Source: an uncultured Clostridia bacterium (GTDB lineage: Bacteria; Bacillota; Clostridia; TANB77; UBA1234). Taken from it: a stretch of DNA of 64,000 nucleotides. Made by a program: the position numbers and the translations under genes. Shown here in pieces: positions 26,862 through 35,685 of the stretch. The notes beneath the pieces were generated by a model that saw nothing but the letters and a program-made list of their open reading frames with translations, was not told the DNA's origin and made no database searches. The stretch covers positions 1 to 64,000 of the forward strand of contig CAKPEF010000008.1 in NCBI GenBank assembly GCA_934149305.1, written 5' to 3'. Position 1 is the stretch's first letter, and every line of letters starts with the position of its first letter.

Positions 26862-27456
26862 CTTTTATCACTTCCATTACTTTCTCGCTTAGTCCACTAA
26901 GCATTAATTTCTTATATATTTCTAGATTTCTTTTCAAATCTTCTATATTATCTACATTGTTTTTTACAATGTATGTAAACCCTTCAAACTGTGCCCTAGA
27001 TATCGCATTACATAGTGTAATGTCAACTTTTTCTTTATCAGTTATGCTTTTTACAATGCTTGCAAGCTTGTTTGTAAACATATCTAATATTTGCTCTTTA
27101 AAATCTGTAAATTGTCTTTCTGTTTCTGAATTTAACATTACTTTAAGTGTATCTTTATTCTCTTCTGCTAGCTTTAATGTTAGCTCTATAAGTCCTTCAA
27201 AAATCAAGTTCGAGTCAATATCTTGATAATTAGAAGGTATATCACTTACAAACTTGCTCACCTTTTCTTCTACTTCTTTTAGGATTTCATTCAATAAATG
27301 TTTTTTAGTCAAAAAATATCTGTAAATATTTCCTGTACTAATACCTACATCTAAAGCAATATCCTTCATTGAAGTATTTTCATATCCCTCTTTTTTAAAT
27401 CTTTTCTTACCAACTTCTATTATCTTTTGTTTAATATCATCTTTTAATTTCTGCAA
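26854..27456 (-). CDS. TetR-family regulator of the efflux cassette
   Basis: A 200-residue TetR repressor with an N-terminal HTH (FKKEGYENTSMKDIALDVGISTGNIYRYF) and a helical ligand domain. The TTG at 27456 fits GGAGG eight bases upstream; a GTG 33 bases earlier lies inside an operator. It heads the TetR-MMPL-coiled-coil unit. Two copies of AATGAATTTATATTCA bracket its promoter, so it almost certainly represses itself and the exporter until a ligand binds. Confidence 0.88.
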   Translation of the reverse strand: MQKLKDDIKQKIIEVGKKRFKKEGYENTSMKDIALDVGISTGNIYRYFLTKKHLLNEILKEVEEKVSKFVSDIPSNYQDIDSNLIFEGLIELTLKLAEENKDTLKVMLNSETERQFTDFKEQILDMFTNKLASIVKSITDKEKVDITLCNAISRAQFEGFTYIVKNNVDNIEDLKRNLEIYKKLMLSGLSEKVMEVIKDE

Positions 27457-27468
27457 AACATCCACCTC

Positions 27469-27548
27469 CAACAATGAATTTATATTCACTATTGATATAT
27501 TATATACCGAATTTTTAAAAAGTCAATAATGAATTTATATTCATTATT
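27469..27548 (-). promoter_or_regulatory. TetR promoter flanked by two operators
   Basis: TTGACT (27521-27526) and TATAAT (27499-27504) are separated by 16 bases. A perfect palindrome AATAATGAAT-TTAT-ATTCATTATT (27525-27548) touches the -35. A second, slightly imperfect copy of the same site (27469-27491) covers the start of transcription. Confidence 0.8.
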
Positions 27549-27579
27549 ATTTTTAATACTTATAGCTTTACATTTCATT

Positions 27580-27668
27580 TAGTTGCGTTCACTAACCTTT
27601 TATAGTGCAAGCCTAAGCTATTCTTTTTTTGTGCGGTGCATCTTATCTTTTTCATAAATTAGACTACT
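27580..27668 (+). repeat. Intergenic palindromic repeat, copy F (divergent)
   Basis: It has AGTTGCGTTCACTAA, TATAGTGCAAGCCTAAGC, GTGCGGTGCATCTTATC and TTTTTCATAAATTAGACTA. The core is degenerate. It occupies the 27457-27791 gap together with the TetR promoter and the adk terminator. Confidence 0.72.
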
Positions 27669-27724
27669 CCACAGCTCATTTTATTAAAAAATATTTGTTC
27701 TCGCATACCCAGGAGCAAAAGGCA

Positions 27725-27776
27725 TAAAAAAATAACTTAGCCTGCAATGCATTTCTGCATTTTAGACTAAGTTACT
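27725..27776 (-). terminator. Terminator after adk
   Basis: A long stem (AGTAACTTAG...ATGCA pairs with TGCAT...CTAAGTTATT) followed on the minus strand by seven T. It ends the adk transcript ahead of the TetR cassette. Confidence 0.85.
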
Positions 27777-27791
27777 CTATGTAATATTAAA

Positions 27792-28445
27792 TTACTTTAA
27801 TTGCTCTTTAACAAGTGCTATAGTATCTTCTAATCTTTCTTGTCCAACAACTGTAGCTAATATTCCTTTTTCTGTGTAATAAGCTATTAAAGGCTCTGTT
27901 TGTTTGTGATATGTTTCAAGTCTCTTTGAAACTGTTGCTTCATTGTCGTCATCTCTAATAAATAGTTTGCTTCCGCATTTGTCACAAATACCTTCAACTT
28001 TTGGTGGGTTATCTCTCATATTATAGATTTCTTTGCAGTCTGGGTTCTCACAAGTTCTTCTATTTAATGCCCTACCCATGATTTCTTCATCTGGAACATG
28101 TAAGTTTATTACTTTATCCACTTTTATTCCGTTTTCTGTTAAATATTCATCTAATGCCTTAGCTTGGTCAATTGTTCTTGGGAATCCATCTAATAAAAAT
28201 CCTCTTTCTTTACAATCTGACTCTTCTAATCTATTTTTTAATAAATTAATTACTAATTCATCTGGAACTAAAGCTCCTTTATCCATGTATGCTTTTGCTT
28301 CTTTACCAAGTTCTGTTCCATCTGCTATATTTTTTCTTAAAATATCACCTGTTGAGATGTGTGGAACATTGTAATCTTTAGTTATCCATTTGCATTGTGA
28401 ACCTTTTCCGCTACCAGGTGCACCAAGTATAATTAATCTTATCAT
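27792..28445 (-). CDS. adk: Adenylate kinase
   Basis: A 217-residue long-form adenylate kinase (2 ADP to ATP + AMP). It has the P-loop GAPGSGKGSQ, DGFPRTIDQA, and a zinc-binding lid with C-x-x-x-x-C and CxxC (TCENPDCKEIY ... GICDKCGS). It has its own promoter and terminator, although the usual neighbour map is 5 kb away. Confidence 0.97.
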   Translation of the reverse strand: MIRLIILGAPGSGKGSQCKWITKDYNVPHISTGDILRKNIADGTELGKEAKAYMDKGALVPDELVINLLKNRLEESDCKERGFLLDGFPRTIDQAKALDEYLTENGIKVDKVINLHVPDEEIMGRALNRRTCENPDCKEIYNMRDNPPKVEGICDKCGSKLFIRDDDNEATVSKRLETYHKQTEPLIAYYTEKGILATVVGQERLEDTIALVKEQLK

Positions 28446-28476
28446 ATATTTGACCTCCTATTATTTTTATATGTCT

Positions 28477-28505
28477 ATAATATACTCAAAAAGGTTGGTT
28501 GTCAA
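28477..28505 (-). promoter_or_regulatory. Promoter of adk
   Basis: TTGACA (28500-28505), a 17-base spacer and TATTAT (28477-28482). It lies just downstream of the secY terminator. Confidence 0.8.
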
Positions 28506-28509
28506 TTGC

Positions 28510-28546
28510 AAAAAAGGACACTCCCATAGGAGTATCCATTTTTTCT
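28510..28546 (-). terminator. Terminator after secY
   Basis: The stem GGACACTCC/GGAGTATCC with CATA loop and T run on the minus strand, directly after the secY stop. Confidence 0.85.
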
Positions 28547-28547
28547 A

Positions 28548-29912
28548 TTAATCTAAAAATCCTTTATAATGACGTGTTAACATTTGAGCTTCTAGTTGTC
28601 TGATTGATTCTAGAGCAACACCAACTACGATTAGTATAGCTGTTCCTCCAAATGATAATCTAAGACCTGCAAATTGTACTAATATTGGCAAAATTGCAAT
28701 GATTGCTAGGAATATAGCACCAAATGTTGTTATATATTTTAGTATTGATGCAAGATAATCCGATGTAGGTTTTCCTGCTCTAATACCTGGTATAAATCCG
28801 CCATTTTTCTTTAAATTATTTGATACTTCAACTGGGTTAAATGCCATTGCCATTGTGTAGAAGAATGTAAATCCAACTATTAACAATAGGTATATAACAA
28901 TGTGTGCAATTCCACACCATAAAATATCCCAGTTGAATGCTCCTGTTGTTGCATCTGTTAAACTTGCATTTAATGATGTAAATGCAAATACTTTATACAT
29001 TGTAGCCCAGAAACCTGTGCTTGTTGCTATGTCATGATTTACAAGTTGCATAATCATTGCTGGCAACTGCATAAATGACATTGCAAAGATTACTGGCATA
29101 ACACCTGCCATTGCAAGTTTCATAGGAATGTGTGTGTTTTGTCCACCATACATTTTTCTACCTACTACTCTTTTTGCATATTGAACAGGAACTCTTCTTT
29201 CAGCCTCTGTTACCCAAACAACACCCGCAACAAGTATAATTGCTGCAATTATTACTGCGATTGAAATTATTAATCCCTTAATATTCAACACACCCTCAAC
29301 AATACATAAATCATGAACTAAATACTCTATTGCTGATGGAATCCCAGAAACGATACCAGCAAAAATCAATAATGAAGTACCATTTCCTATTCCCTTTGAT
29401 GTAATTTGTTCGGCAAGCCACATCAAAAGTGTAGAACCAGCTGTAAGTGTTAGTATAAATAGTAATGGTGTTAATATACCGTTTCCTATAAATACTCCTT
29501 GGTTTTTATATGTAGCATAGATACCAAATGCTTCGATTGCTGCAAGAATAACTGCCGCATATCTCATATATTGGTTTATTTTCTTTCTACCTTCTTCGCC
29601 ACCATCTTTAGATAAGCTTTCTAAAGCTGGGATAGCAAATGTCAATAATTGTACAACAATTGATGCTGTAATGTATGGACTTATTGACATTGCAAATACA
29701 GAAAGGTTTGAAAATGCTCCACCAGTTATTATGTTGACTGTTCCTACAATTGAATTTGTTGAACTTTTATTAACTAATGCTAATAATTCACCATCAACTC
29801 CCGGTGCTGTAACAAATGCTCCAAATCTAAAAATTGCTAATAATAATAGAGTGTATAGAAGTTTCTTTCTTAACTCTGGAACCTTCCATGCGTTAGCTAG
29901 TGTTTTAAACAC
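28548..29912 (-). CDS. secY: Preprotein translocase subunit SecY
   Basis: A 454-residue SecY, the ten-helix protein-conducting channel. PELRKKLLYTLLLLAIFRFGAF, GGAFSNLSVFAMSISPYITASI, the WLAEQITSKGIGNGTSLLIF loop and AERRVPVQYAKR are diagnostic. The GTG at 29912 follows GAGGTGG and is one base past the rplO stop, so the two are coupled. Confidence 0.97.
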   Translation of the reverse strand: MFKTLANAWKVPELRKKLLYTLLLLAIFRFGAFVTAPGVDGELLALVNKSSTNSIVGTVNIITGGAFSNLSVFAMSISPYITASIVVQLLTFAIPALESLSKDGGEEGRKKINQYMRYAAVILAAIEAFGIYATYKNQGVFIGNGILTPLLFILTLTAGSTLLMWLAEQITSKGIGNGTSLLIFAGIVSGIPSAIEYLVHDLCIVEGVLNIKGLIISIAVIIAAIILVAGVVWVTEAERRVPVQYAKRVVGRKMYGGQNTHIPMKLAMAGVMPVIFAMSFMQLPAMIMQLVNHDIATSTGFWATMYKVFAFTSLNASLTDATTGAFNWDILWCGIAHIVIYLLLIVGFTFFYTMAMAFNPVEVSNNLKKNGGFIPGIRAGKPTSDYLASILKYITTFGAIFLAIIAILPILVQFAGLRLSFGGTAILIVVGVALESIRQLEAQMLTRHYKGFLD

Positions 29913-29913
29913 T

Positions 29914-30363
29914 TTACACCACCTCAACCTTTCCGCCAGCAGCAGTTATTTTTTCGTTTGCTGTTTTTGTTACTCTAGCAGCCTTAACAGTAAGTTTTTT
30001 AGTTAATTCTCCATTTCCTAAAACAACTATACCATCATTTGCTTTTTTAATTATTCCAGCTTCTAATAAGCTTTCTGCTGTTACCTCTGTGTTGTTATCT
30101 AGTGTTTCTAACATTGCAAGTGTAACTTCTGTGTATGTTTTTGCTCCTCTATTTTTGAATCCTCTCTTTGGAATTCTTCTGAATAATGGCATTTGACCAC
30201 CTTCAAATCCTGGTCTAACTCCACCGCCACTTCTAGCTTTTTGGCCTTTATGACCTTTACCAGCAGTTTTACCAAGTCCAGAACCGATACCTCTACCAAT
30301 TCTCTTTCTAGTTTCTCTAGCTCCTGGTGTGCTTGTTAATTCGTCAAGTTTCATGTTTTGCAC
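29914..30363 (-). CDS. rplO: 50S ribosomal protein L15
   Basis: A 149-residue L15 with the Gly/Arg-rich N-terminus RKRIGRGIGSGLGKTAGKGHKGQ and GGQMPLFRRIPKRGF. It directly follows rpsE; the rpmD (L30) gene often found between them is absent. Confidence 0.97.
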   Translation of the reverse strand: MQNMKLDELTSTPGARETRKRIGRGIGSGLGKTAGKGHKGQKARSGGGVRPGFEGGQMPLFRRIPKRGFKNRGAKTYTEVTLAMLETLDNNTEVTAESLLEAGIIKKANDGIVVLGNGELTKKLTVKAARVTKTANEKITAAGGKVEVV

Positions 30364-30423
30364 CTCCCTTTAGTTTTCATCTAAATATTTTAACATATAA
30401 AATTATCTTTACATAGGTAATTT

Positions 30424-30915
30424 TTATAAAATTTCTGAAACTTTTTTGCCACGAAGATTTGCTACCATTTCAGCTGTCTTCATTTCGCTTAATGCTTTAA
30501 GTGTGGCATATGCAGCGTTTCTTGGGTTGTTTGAACCTAAGTTTTTAGTTCTTATATTCTTATATCCTGCGATATCTAATACAAGTCTTGCTGCACCACC
30601 AGCAATAAGTCCTGTACCTTCAGCAGCTGGTTTTAATAAAACTTTACCGCTACCAAATGTACCGATTAGTTCATGAGGTATTGTTGTATTTACTATTGGT
30701 ACTTCGATTACATTTTTCTTAGCATCTTCAATAGCTTTTCTTATAGCATCTGGAACTTCAGCTGCTTTTCCGTTTCCAACACCAACATGTCCTTGACCAT
30801 CACCAACAACAACTAGTGCGCTAAATCTAAATGTTCTACCACCTTTAACAACTTTAGCAACTCTGTTGATTGTTATAACTTTTTCTGTCAAGTCTAATTT
30901 TTCTGCATCTATCAT
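30424..30915 (-). CDS. rpsE: 30S ribosomal protein S5
   Basis: A 163-residue S5 shaping the mRNA entrance and fidelity centre. VITINRVAKVVKGGRTFRFSALVVVGDG and the GFGSG-type segment TFGSGKVLLKPA are typical. Start ATG 30915 follows AAAGGAG; an earlier in-frame start is not supported. Confidence 0.97.
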   Translation of the reverse strand: MIDAEKLDLTEKVITINRVAKVVKGGRTFRFSALVVVGDGQGHVGVGNGKAAEVPDAIRKAIEDAKKNVIEVPIVNTTIPHELIGTFGSGKVLLKPAAEGTGLIAGGAARLVLDIAGYKNIRTKNLGSNNPRNAAYATLKALSEMKTAEMVANLRGKKVSEIL

Positions 30916-30940
30916 AATTGTTTCTCCTTTCAATTAAATT

Positions 30941-31300
30941 TTAGAACTCTAAACCTGCTTCTCTAGCAGCTTCAGCTAATGCTTTTACTTTTCCATGATA
31001 TATATATCCGCCTCTATCAAAAACTACATTTTTGATATTTGCTTTAACTGCTCTTGTAGCTATTAAAGCTCCAACTTCTTTAGCAGCTTCTATATTGCTT
31101 GCTTTAGTTTTTACTTCTTTATCAAGTGTAGAAGCACAAGCTAAAGTGTTTCCATTTGTATCATCGATAATTTGAGCATAAATACCTTTATTGCTTCTAA
31201 AAACAGCAAGTCTTGGACGCTCAGGAGTACCAACTATTTTTTCACGAACTCTTTCGTGTCTGATTTCTCTTGACACAGCTCTACTTTTCTTGTTAATCAC
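30941..31300 (-). CDS. rplR: 50S ribosomal protein L18
   Basis: A 119-residue 5S-rRNA-binding protein with RERVREKIVGTPERPRLAVFRSNKGIYAQIID and the C-terminal FDRGGYIYHGKVKALAEAAREAGL. Normal spc-operon position. Confidence 0.97.
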   Translation of the reverse strand: MINKKSRAVSREIRHERVREKIVGTPERPRLAVFRSNKGIYAQIIDDTNGNTLACASTLDKEVKTKASNIEAAKEVGALIATRAVKANIKNVVFDRGGYIYHGKVKALAEAAREAGLEF

Positions 31301-31343
31301 TTAATTTCTCTCCTTTCACATAGGATTTTTATTTAGCTAGGTT

Positions 31344-31880
31344 TTATTTTTTACCCATCTTTCCTTCTTTTCTGATGATTCTCTCGTCAATGTATTTGAT
31401 TCCTTTACCCTTATATGGTTCTGGAGGTCTAACCTTTCTAATTTCAGCAGCTAATTGTCCAACTACTTCTTTGTCTGGTCCTGTTACAATTATACTATTT
31501 GGGTTTGGAGCTTCGATTTTAACATCTCCTCTATCTTCAAACTCAACTGTATGAGAAAATCCCATATTCATTACTAATTTATTTCCTTGTTTTTGTACTC
31601 TATAACCAACACCATTAACTTCTAGCTCTTTTTTGAATCCTTCTGTAACACCAACAACCATGTTGTTTAGAAGAGTTCTTGTTAATCCTTGAAGATTATC
31701 TTGCTCAGGATTTTTTAGTTCAACTGTAATTACTCCAGCTTCTTGTTTTAAAACCATATCTGGATGTAATTTCTTAACTAGAGTTCCTTTTGGTCCCTTA
31801 ACTGTTACTAGGTTATCAGCTTCAATTTTAACTTCAACGCCAGCAGGTATAGTTATAGGTTTCTTTCCTATTCTTGACAT
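31344..31880 (-). CDS. rplF: 50S ribosomal protein L6
   Basis: A 178-residue L6 with two related domains and the C-terminal signature IRKVRPPEPYKGKGIKYIDE. It is near the factor-binding site of the 50S. Confidence 0.98.
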   Translation of the reverse strand: MSRIGKKPITIPAGVEVKIEADNLVTVKGPKGTLVKKLHPDMVLKQEAGVITVELKNPEQDNLQGLTRTLLNNMVVGVTEGFKKELEVNGVGYRVQKQGNKLVMNMGFSHTVEFEDRGDVKIEAPNPNSIIVTGPDKEVVGQLAAEIRKVRPPEPYKGKGIKYIDERIIRKEGKMGKK

Positions 31881-31974
31881 TATATTTCTCCTTTCTTGTA
31901 ACCACTACGATTACAAATTGTATATGTCTAATTCTATATGTACTATTGTACCAAATTGAATTAACCTTTTATTA

Positions 31975-32370
31975 TTACCATACGAAAGCTAAAACCTCTC
32001 CGCCTACGCCTTCTTGTCTTGCTTTCTTATCTGTCATTATTCCCTTTGAAGTTGAAATTAAAGCGATTCCTAATCCACCAAGTACTTTTGGAAGTTCATC
32101 TTTTGTTGCATAAACTCTTAGTCCTGGTTTACTTACTCTCTTTAATCCTGAAATAACTTTTTGCTTGTTAACATATTTTAAAGTTATTCTAATAATGCCT
32201 TGTGCATTATCTTCTATTTCTTCAAATGCTTTAATATATCCTTCTTCAACTAAGATTTCAGCTATTGATTTCTTTAATTTTGAAGCAGGAATATCAACAG
32301 TTTCATGTTTTTGTGCATTTGCATTTCTAATTCTTGTTAGCATATCTGCTATTGGATCAGTAATGTTCAT
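31975..32370 (-). CDS. rpsH: 30S ribosomal protein S8
   Basis: A 131-residue S8 binding 16S rRNA helix 21. DPIADMLTRIRNANAQKHETVDIPASKLK at the N-terminus and the C-terminal GIALISTSKGIMTDKKARQEGVGGEVLAFVW are diagnostic. In other bacteria S8 represses its operon by binding the L5 message. Confidence 0.98.
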   Translation of the reverse strand: MNITDPIADMLTRIRNANAQKHETVDIPASKLKKSIAEILVEEGYIKAFEEIEDNAQGIIRITLKYVNKQKVISGLKRVSKPGLRVYATKDELPKVLGGLGIALISTSKGIMTDKKARQEGVGGEVLAFVW

Positions 32371-32393
32371 TTACCTTTGCTCCTTTCGTTATG

Positions 32394-32485
32394 ATTTAGA
32401 GATTAGAAATTAGAGATTAAATTCTCTTTTATTTCTTTTCTCTATTTTATATTTATTTGAGCATCTAATTTCTAAGTTCTAATGC
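32394..32485 (-). promoter_or_regulatory. Inverted repeat in the rpsN-rpsH spacer
   Basis: The 127-base spacer has TTAGAGATTAGAAATTAGAGA near one end and its near complement TCTAATTTCTAAGTTCTAA near the other. Together they form a long imperfect hairpin just ahead of rpsH. Could be an S8-responsive element; unproven. Confidence 0.4.
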
Positions 32486-32497
32486 CCTTCTATTTTA

Positions 32498-32683
32498 TTA
32501 CCAGCTTGCTTTTTTAACACCAGGTATTTGTCCCTTATGAGCTAACTCTCTAAAGCAAATTCTGCAAATACCATATTTACGAATGTAACCATGTGGTCTT
32601 CCACATATTTTACATCTGTTATAGTATCTTGTGCTGAATTTAGGAGCTAGTTTTTGCTTAGCAATCATTGATTTTTTTGCCAC
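32498..32683 (-). CDS. rpsN: 30S ribosomal protein S14, zinc type
   Basis: A 61-residue short S14 with both CxxC pairs (CKICGRPHGYIRKYGICRIC), i.e. the zinc-dependent form usual in Firmicutes. It is between rplE and rpsH. Confidence 0.97.
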   Translation of the reverse strand: MAKKSMIAKQKLAPKFSTRYYNRCKICGRPHGYIRKYGICRICFRELAHKGQIPGVKKASW

Positions 32684-32696
32684 TGTTTACCCTCCT

Positions 32697-33236
32697 TTAC
32701 TTTGAAAATGGCATACCAAGAAGTTTTAACATCTCTTTTGCCTCTTCATCTGTGTTAGCTGTTGTTACAAAAATTATGTCCATACCTCTGATTTTGTCGA
32801 TTTTATCGTACTCGATTTCTGGGAATATCAATTGCTCTTTAACGCCCATTGAATAATTTCCTCTTCCATCGAAAGAATTTGGAGATAATCCTTTGAAATC
32901 TCTAACTCTTGGAAGTGCAACTGCAAATAATCTCTCTACAAAATCATACATTTTTTGACTTCTAAGTGTAACCTTACATCCAATTTCCATTCCTTCTCTA
33001 ATCTTAAAACCAGCTATTGATTTTTTAGCCTTTGTTGTAACGGCTTTTTGACCAGTAATAATCTCTAAATCTCTAACAGCATTCTCTAAAGCTTTTGCAT
33101 TATCTCTAACATCGCTTACGCCCATGTTTATAACAACTTTTTCAAGCTTTGGAACTTGCATTACTGATTTATAGTTAAATTTTTTCATTAACTCTGGTAC
33201 TACTTCATTTTTATATACATCTTTTAATCCTGCCAT
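32697..33236 (-). CDS. rplE: 50S ribosomal protein L5
   Basis: A 179-residue L5 binding 5S rRNA and contacting P-site tRNA. NVMQVPKLEKVVINMGV-type core, GQKAVTTKAKKSIAGFKIREG and DKIRGMDIIFVTTANTDEEA are typical. I use ATG 33236 with AGGAGGT upstream; a GTG one codon earlier is possible. Confidence 0.97.
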   Translation of the reverse strand: MAGLKDVYKNEVVPELMKKFNYKSVMQVPKLEKVVINMGVSDVRDNAKALENAVRDLEIITGQKAVTTKAKKSIAGFKIREGMEIGCKVTLRSQKMYDFVERLFAVALPRVRDFKGLSPNSFDGRGNYSMGVKEQLIFPEIEYDKIDKIRGMDIIFVTTANTDEEAKEMLKLLGMPFSK

Positions 33237-33253
33237 CACGATTACCTCCTTTC

Positions 33254-33574
33254 TTATTTAATTTCTTCTCCACATTTAGCACATACTTTAACTTTTGTGC
33301 CATCCTTTTTAGTGTCGACCTTAACTCTAACACCTTTTCCACACTTTGAGCAGAATGGATTTGCTTTAGATGCGTTAATTGCAACTTCAGCTTTTATAAT
33401 TCCACCAGCTTCTCCTGCTTTTTTAGGTTTTGTATGTTTAGTTCTAACATTAACTCCTTCAACAACTACCGTATTATCTTTTGGGTTTGCTGCAAGAACT
33501 TTACCTTTTTTACCTTTATCAGCTCCAGAGTTTATAACTACTGTATCGCCTTTTTTAATGTGTAGATTTTTCAT
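33254..33574 (-). CDS. rplX: 50S ribosomal protein L24
   Basis: A 106-residue L24 assembly initiator with the KOW motif KKGDTVVINSGADKGKKGKVLAANP. The C-terminus has two CxxC pairs (CSKCGKGVR, CAKCGEEIK), consistent with a zinc ribbon. Confidence 0.97.
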   Translation of the reverse strand: MKNLHIKKGDTVVINSGADKGKKGKVLAANPKDNTVVVEGVNVRTKHTKPKKAGEAGGIIKAEVAINASKANPFCSKCGKGVRVKVDTKKDGTKVKVCAKCGEEIK

Positions 33575-33637
33575 TTATTTTCACACCTACCTTTAAATGT
33601 TTATTTTTAAGTTTTGCTTTTATTTTGAACCCCAATA

Positions 33638-34006
33638 TTATAATACTTCAGGAGCAAGTGAAACGATTTTCATGTAATCGTTGTCTCTTAATTCTCTTGC
33701 TACTGGTCCAAATATACGTGTTCCTCTTGGAGTCTTGTCATCTTTTATTATAACTGCTGCATTTTCGTCAAATCTGATATAAGAACCATCTGGTCTTTGA
33801 AGACCTTTTTTGCTTCTAACTATAACAGCTTTAACAACATCTCCTTTTTTAACCATTCCACCTGGTGCAGCACTTTTTACAGAAGCTACTATAACATCAC
33901 CAATGTTAGCGAATTTTCTATAAGAACCGCCCATACATCTAATGCACATTAACTCTTTAGCACCTGTATTATCAGCAACTTTTAATATTGTTTGTTGTTG
34001 TATCAT
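33638..34006 (-). CDS. rplN: 50S ribosomal protein L14
   Basis: A 122-residue L14 at the intersubunit face. MIQQQTILKVADNTGAKELMCIRC and the AVIVRSKKGLQRPDGSYIRFDENA block are standard. Start at ATG 34006 after AAAGGAG rather than the longer in-frame ORF. Confidence 0.97.
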   Translation of the reverse strand: MIQQQTILKVADNTGAKELMCIRCMGGSYRKFANIGDVIVASVKSAAPGGMVKKGDVVKAVIVRSKKGLQRPDGSYIRFDENAAVIIKDDKTPRGTRIFGPVARELRDNDYMKIVSLAPEVL

Positions 34007-34074
34007 TTTTATTTCTCCTTTCAGATGCATCTGTCCTCTGTCTCAAGGACTTACATCAATTTAAAAACATTAGC

Positions 34075-34332
34075 TTATTTAGCTTTTTCAACAATCTCAA
34101 CTAATCTCCATCTCTTATCTTTAGATAAAGGTCTTGTTTCCATTACTTTAACTGTATCACCAATTCCGCATTCATTATTTTCATCATGAGCTTTTAATTT
34201 GAATGTTCTTTTCATGATTTTTCCGTATAATGGGTGCTTATAACCAGTTTCAACAGCTACAACGATTGTTTTATCCATTTTATCGCTTATAACTTTTCCT
34301 ACTCTAGTTTTTCTTAAAGCTCTTTCTTCCAT
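34075..34332 (-). CDS. rpsQ: 30S ribosomal protein S17
   Basis: An 85-residue S17 with the OB fold KTRVGKVISDKMDKTIVVAVE and the C-terminal GDTVKVMETRPLSKDKRWRLVEIVE. Normal position between rpmC and rplN. Confidence 0.97.
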   Translation of the reverse strand: MEERALRKTRVGKVISDKMDKTIVVAVETGYKHPLYGKIMKRTFKLKAHDENNECGIGDTVKVMETRPLSKDKRWRLVEIVEKAK

Positions 34333-34372
34333 AACTTAAGTTCTTCTCCTTTCTTATGGATTTCTTTTTTTA

Positions 34373-34576
34373 TTATTCAGCGCTATCTTGTAGCTCTCTT
34401 TCTTTTAATATAGTTTTAATCTTTGCTATATCTCTTTTTGTATTTCTAATTTTCATCGGATTATCTAGTCCGTTTGCAGCTGATTGAAATCTTAATTTGA
34501 ATAATTCTGATTTTAATTCAACTAGCTCTTTTTCTAAATCCGATGAAGTCATTTTTCTAATCTCATTAGCCTTCAT
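34373..34576 (-). CDS. rpmC: 50S ribosomal protein L29
   Basis: A 67-residue two-helix L29 (MTSSDLEKELVELKSELFKLRFQ, then IAKIKTILKERE) near the exit tunnel and SRP site. I use ATG 34576 (MKANEIRKM), which overlaps the end of rplP by 11 bases. Confidence 0.95.
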   Translation of the reverse strand: MKANEIRKMTSSDLEKELVELKSELFKLRFQSAANGLDNPMKIRNTKRDIAKIKTILKERELQDSAE

Positions 34577-35006
34577 CGTCTTCACCACCTTCTACTTTAC
34601 TTGCAGTAATGAATTTTGTTTTTACAGGAAGTTTGTGAGCAGCAAGTCTAAATGCTTCTCTTGCAACTTCTTCTGAAATTCCAGCCATTTCAAATAAAAC
34701 TCTTCCTGGCTTAACTACAGCTACATAATATTCAACTGCTCCTTTTCCACTACCCATACGAGTTTCTGCTGGTTTCTTAGTAATTGGTTTGTCTGGGAAT
34801 ATTTTGATCCAAACATTACCACCTCTTTTAATGAAACGTGTCATAGCAACTCTGGCAGCTTCTATTTGATTAGAAGTAATTCTTCCAGCTTCTAGTGCTT
34901 GTAAACCATACTCTCCATATGTTATTTCAGCACCTCTAGTAGCTCTACCTCTATTTCTACCTTTTTGCATTTTTCTATATTTTGTTCTTTTTGGCATTAG
35001 TGGCAT
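34566..35006 (-). CDS. rplP: 50S ribosomal protein L16
   Basis: A 146-residue L16 near the A-site tRNA elbow. MPKRTKYRKMQKGRNRGRATRG and RMGSGKGAVEYYVAVVKPGRVLFEMAG are diagnostic. The tail is extended and acidic. The start codon overlaps the rpsC stop (TAATG). Confidence 0.97.
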   Translation of the reverse strand: MPLMPKRTKYRKMQKGRNRGRATRGAEITYGEYGLQALEAGRITSNQIEAARVAMTRFIKRGGNVWIKIFPDKPITKKPAETRMGSGKGAVEYYVAVVKPGRVLFEMAGISEEVAREAFRLAAHKLPVKTKFITASKVEGGEDDEG

Positions 35007-35665
35007 TATGCTCTACCTCCTTCTGCTTCTTTTTTTGTAGGAAGTACTTCGCCTTTATATATCCAAACTTTAACGCCGATTTTTCCGTATGTTGTATTTG
35101 CTTCTGCAAATCCATAATCGATATCAGCTCTTAATGTTTGTAGTGGCACTGTACCCTCTTTATAAAACTCTGATCTAGCGATTTCAGCACCGCCAAGTCT
35201 ACCAGAAACTGCAGTTTTAATACCTTTTGCTCCTGCTTTTGTAGCTTTTGCCATGCTTTGTTTCAAAGCTTTTCTGTATGATATTCTTCTTTCTAATTGT
35301 CCTGCAATGTTTTCTGCAACTAATTGTGCATCAGCATCAACATTTTTAACTTCTATTACATTTATGTTTATATCTTTCTTAAACATTTTTGCAATGTCAG
35401 CTCTTAATTTGTTAACGCTTTCACCATTTTTACCAAGTACAATACCTGGTTTTGCAGTATAAACATTTGCTTTTATACTTTTTGCTGTTCTTTCGATTTC
35501 AATTCTTGAAACTCCAGCAGCAAATAAACTCTTTTTAATATATTTACGAATTGCAACATCTTCAACTAGGTTATTTGCAAAATCTTTCTTGTTTGCGTAC
35601 CATTTTGAATCCCAATCCTTAATTATTCCCACTCTTAAACCATGTGGGTCCATTTTTTGTCCCAT
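35006..35665 (-). CDS. rpsC: 30S ribosomal protein S3
   Basis: A 219-residue S3 with KH domain (VLGKNGESVNKLRADI) and the C-terminal SGRLGGAEIARSEFYKEGTVPLQTLRADIDYG. It lines the mRNA entry channel. Coupled to rplV upstream and rplP downstream. Confidence 0.98.
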   Translation of the reverse strand: MGQKMDPHGLRVGIIKDWDSKWYANKKDFANNLVEDVAIRKYIKKSLFAAGVSRIEIERTAKSIKANVYTAKPGIVLGKNGESVNKLRADIAKMFKKDININVIEVKNVDADAQLVAENIAGQLERRISYRKALKQSMAKATKAGAKGIKTAVSGRLGGAEIARSEFYKEGTVPLQTLRADIDYGFAEANTTYGKIGVKVWIYKGEVLPTKKEAEGGRA

Positions 35666-35685
35666 TTAAAATATCCTCCTTTCTA

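Noticed and set aside
30108..30299. Frame overlapping rplO as a separate gene
   Set aside because: A shadow of rplO; no ribosome site and no recognisable product.
30364..30423. Missing ribosomal protein L30 gene (rpmD)
   Set aside because: The gap is only 60 bases; rpmD is naturally absent in many bacterial lineages, so this is not unusual.
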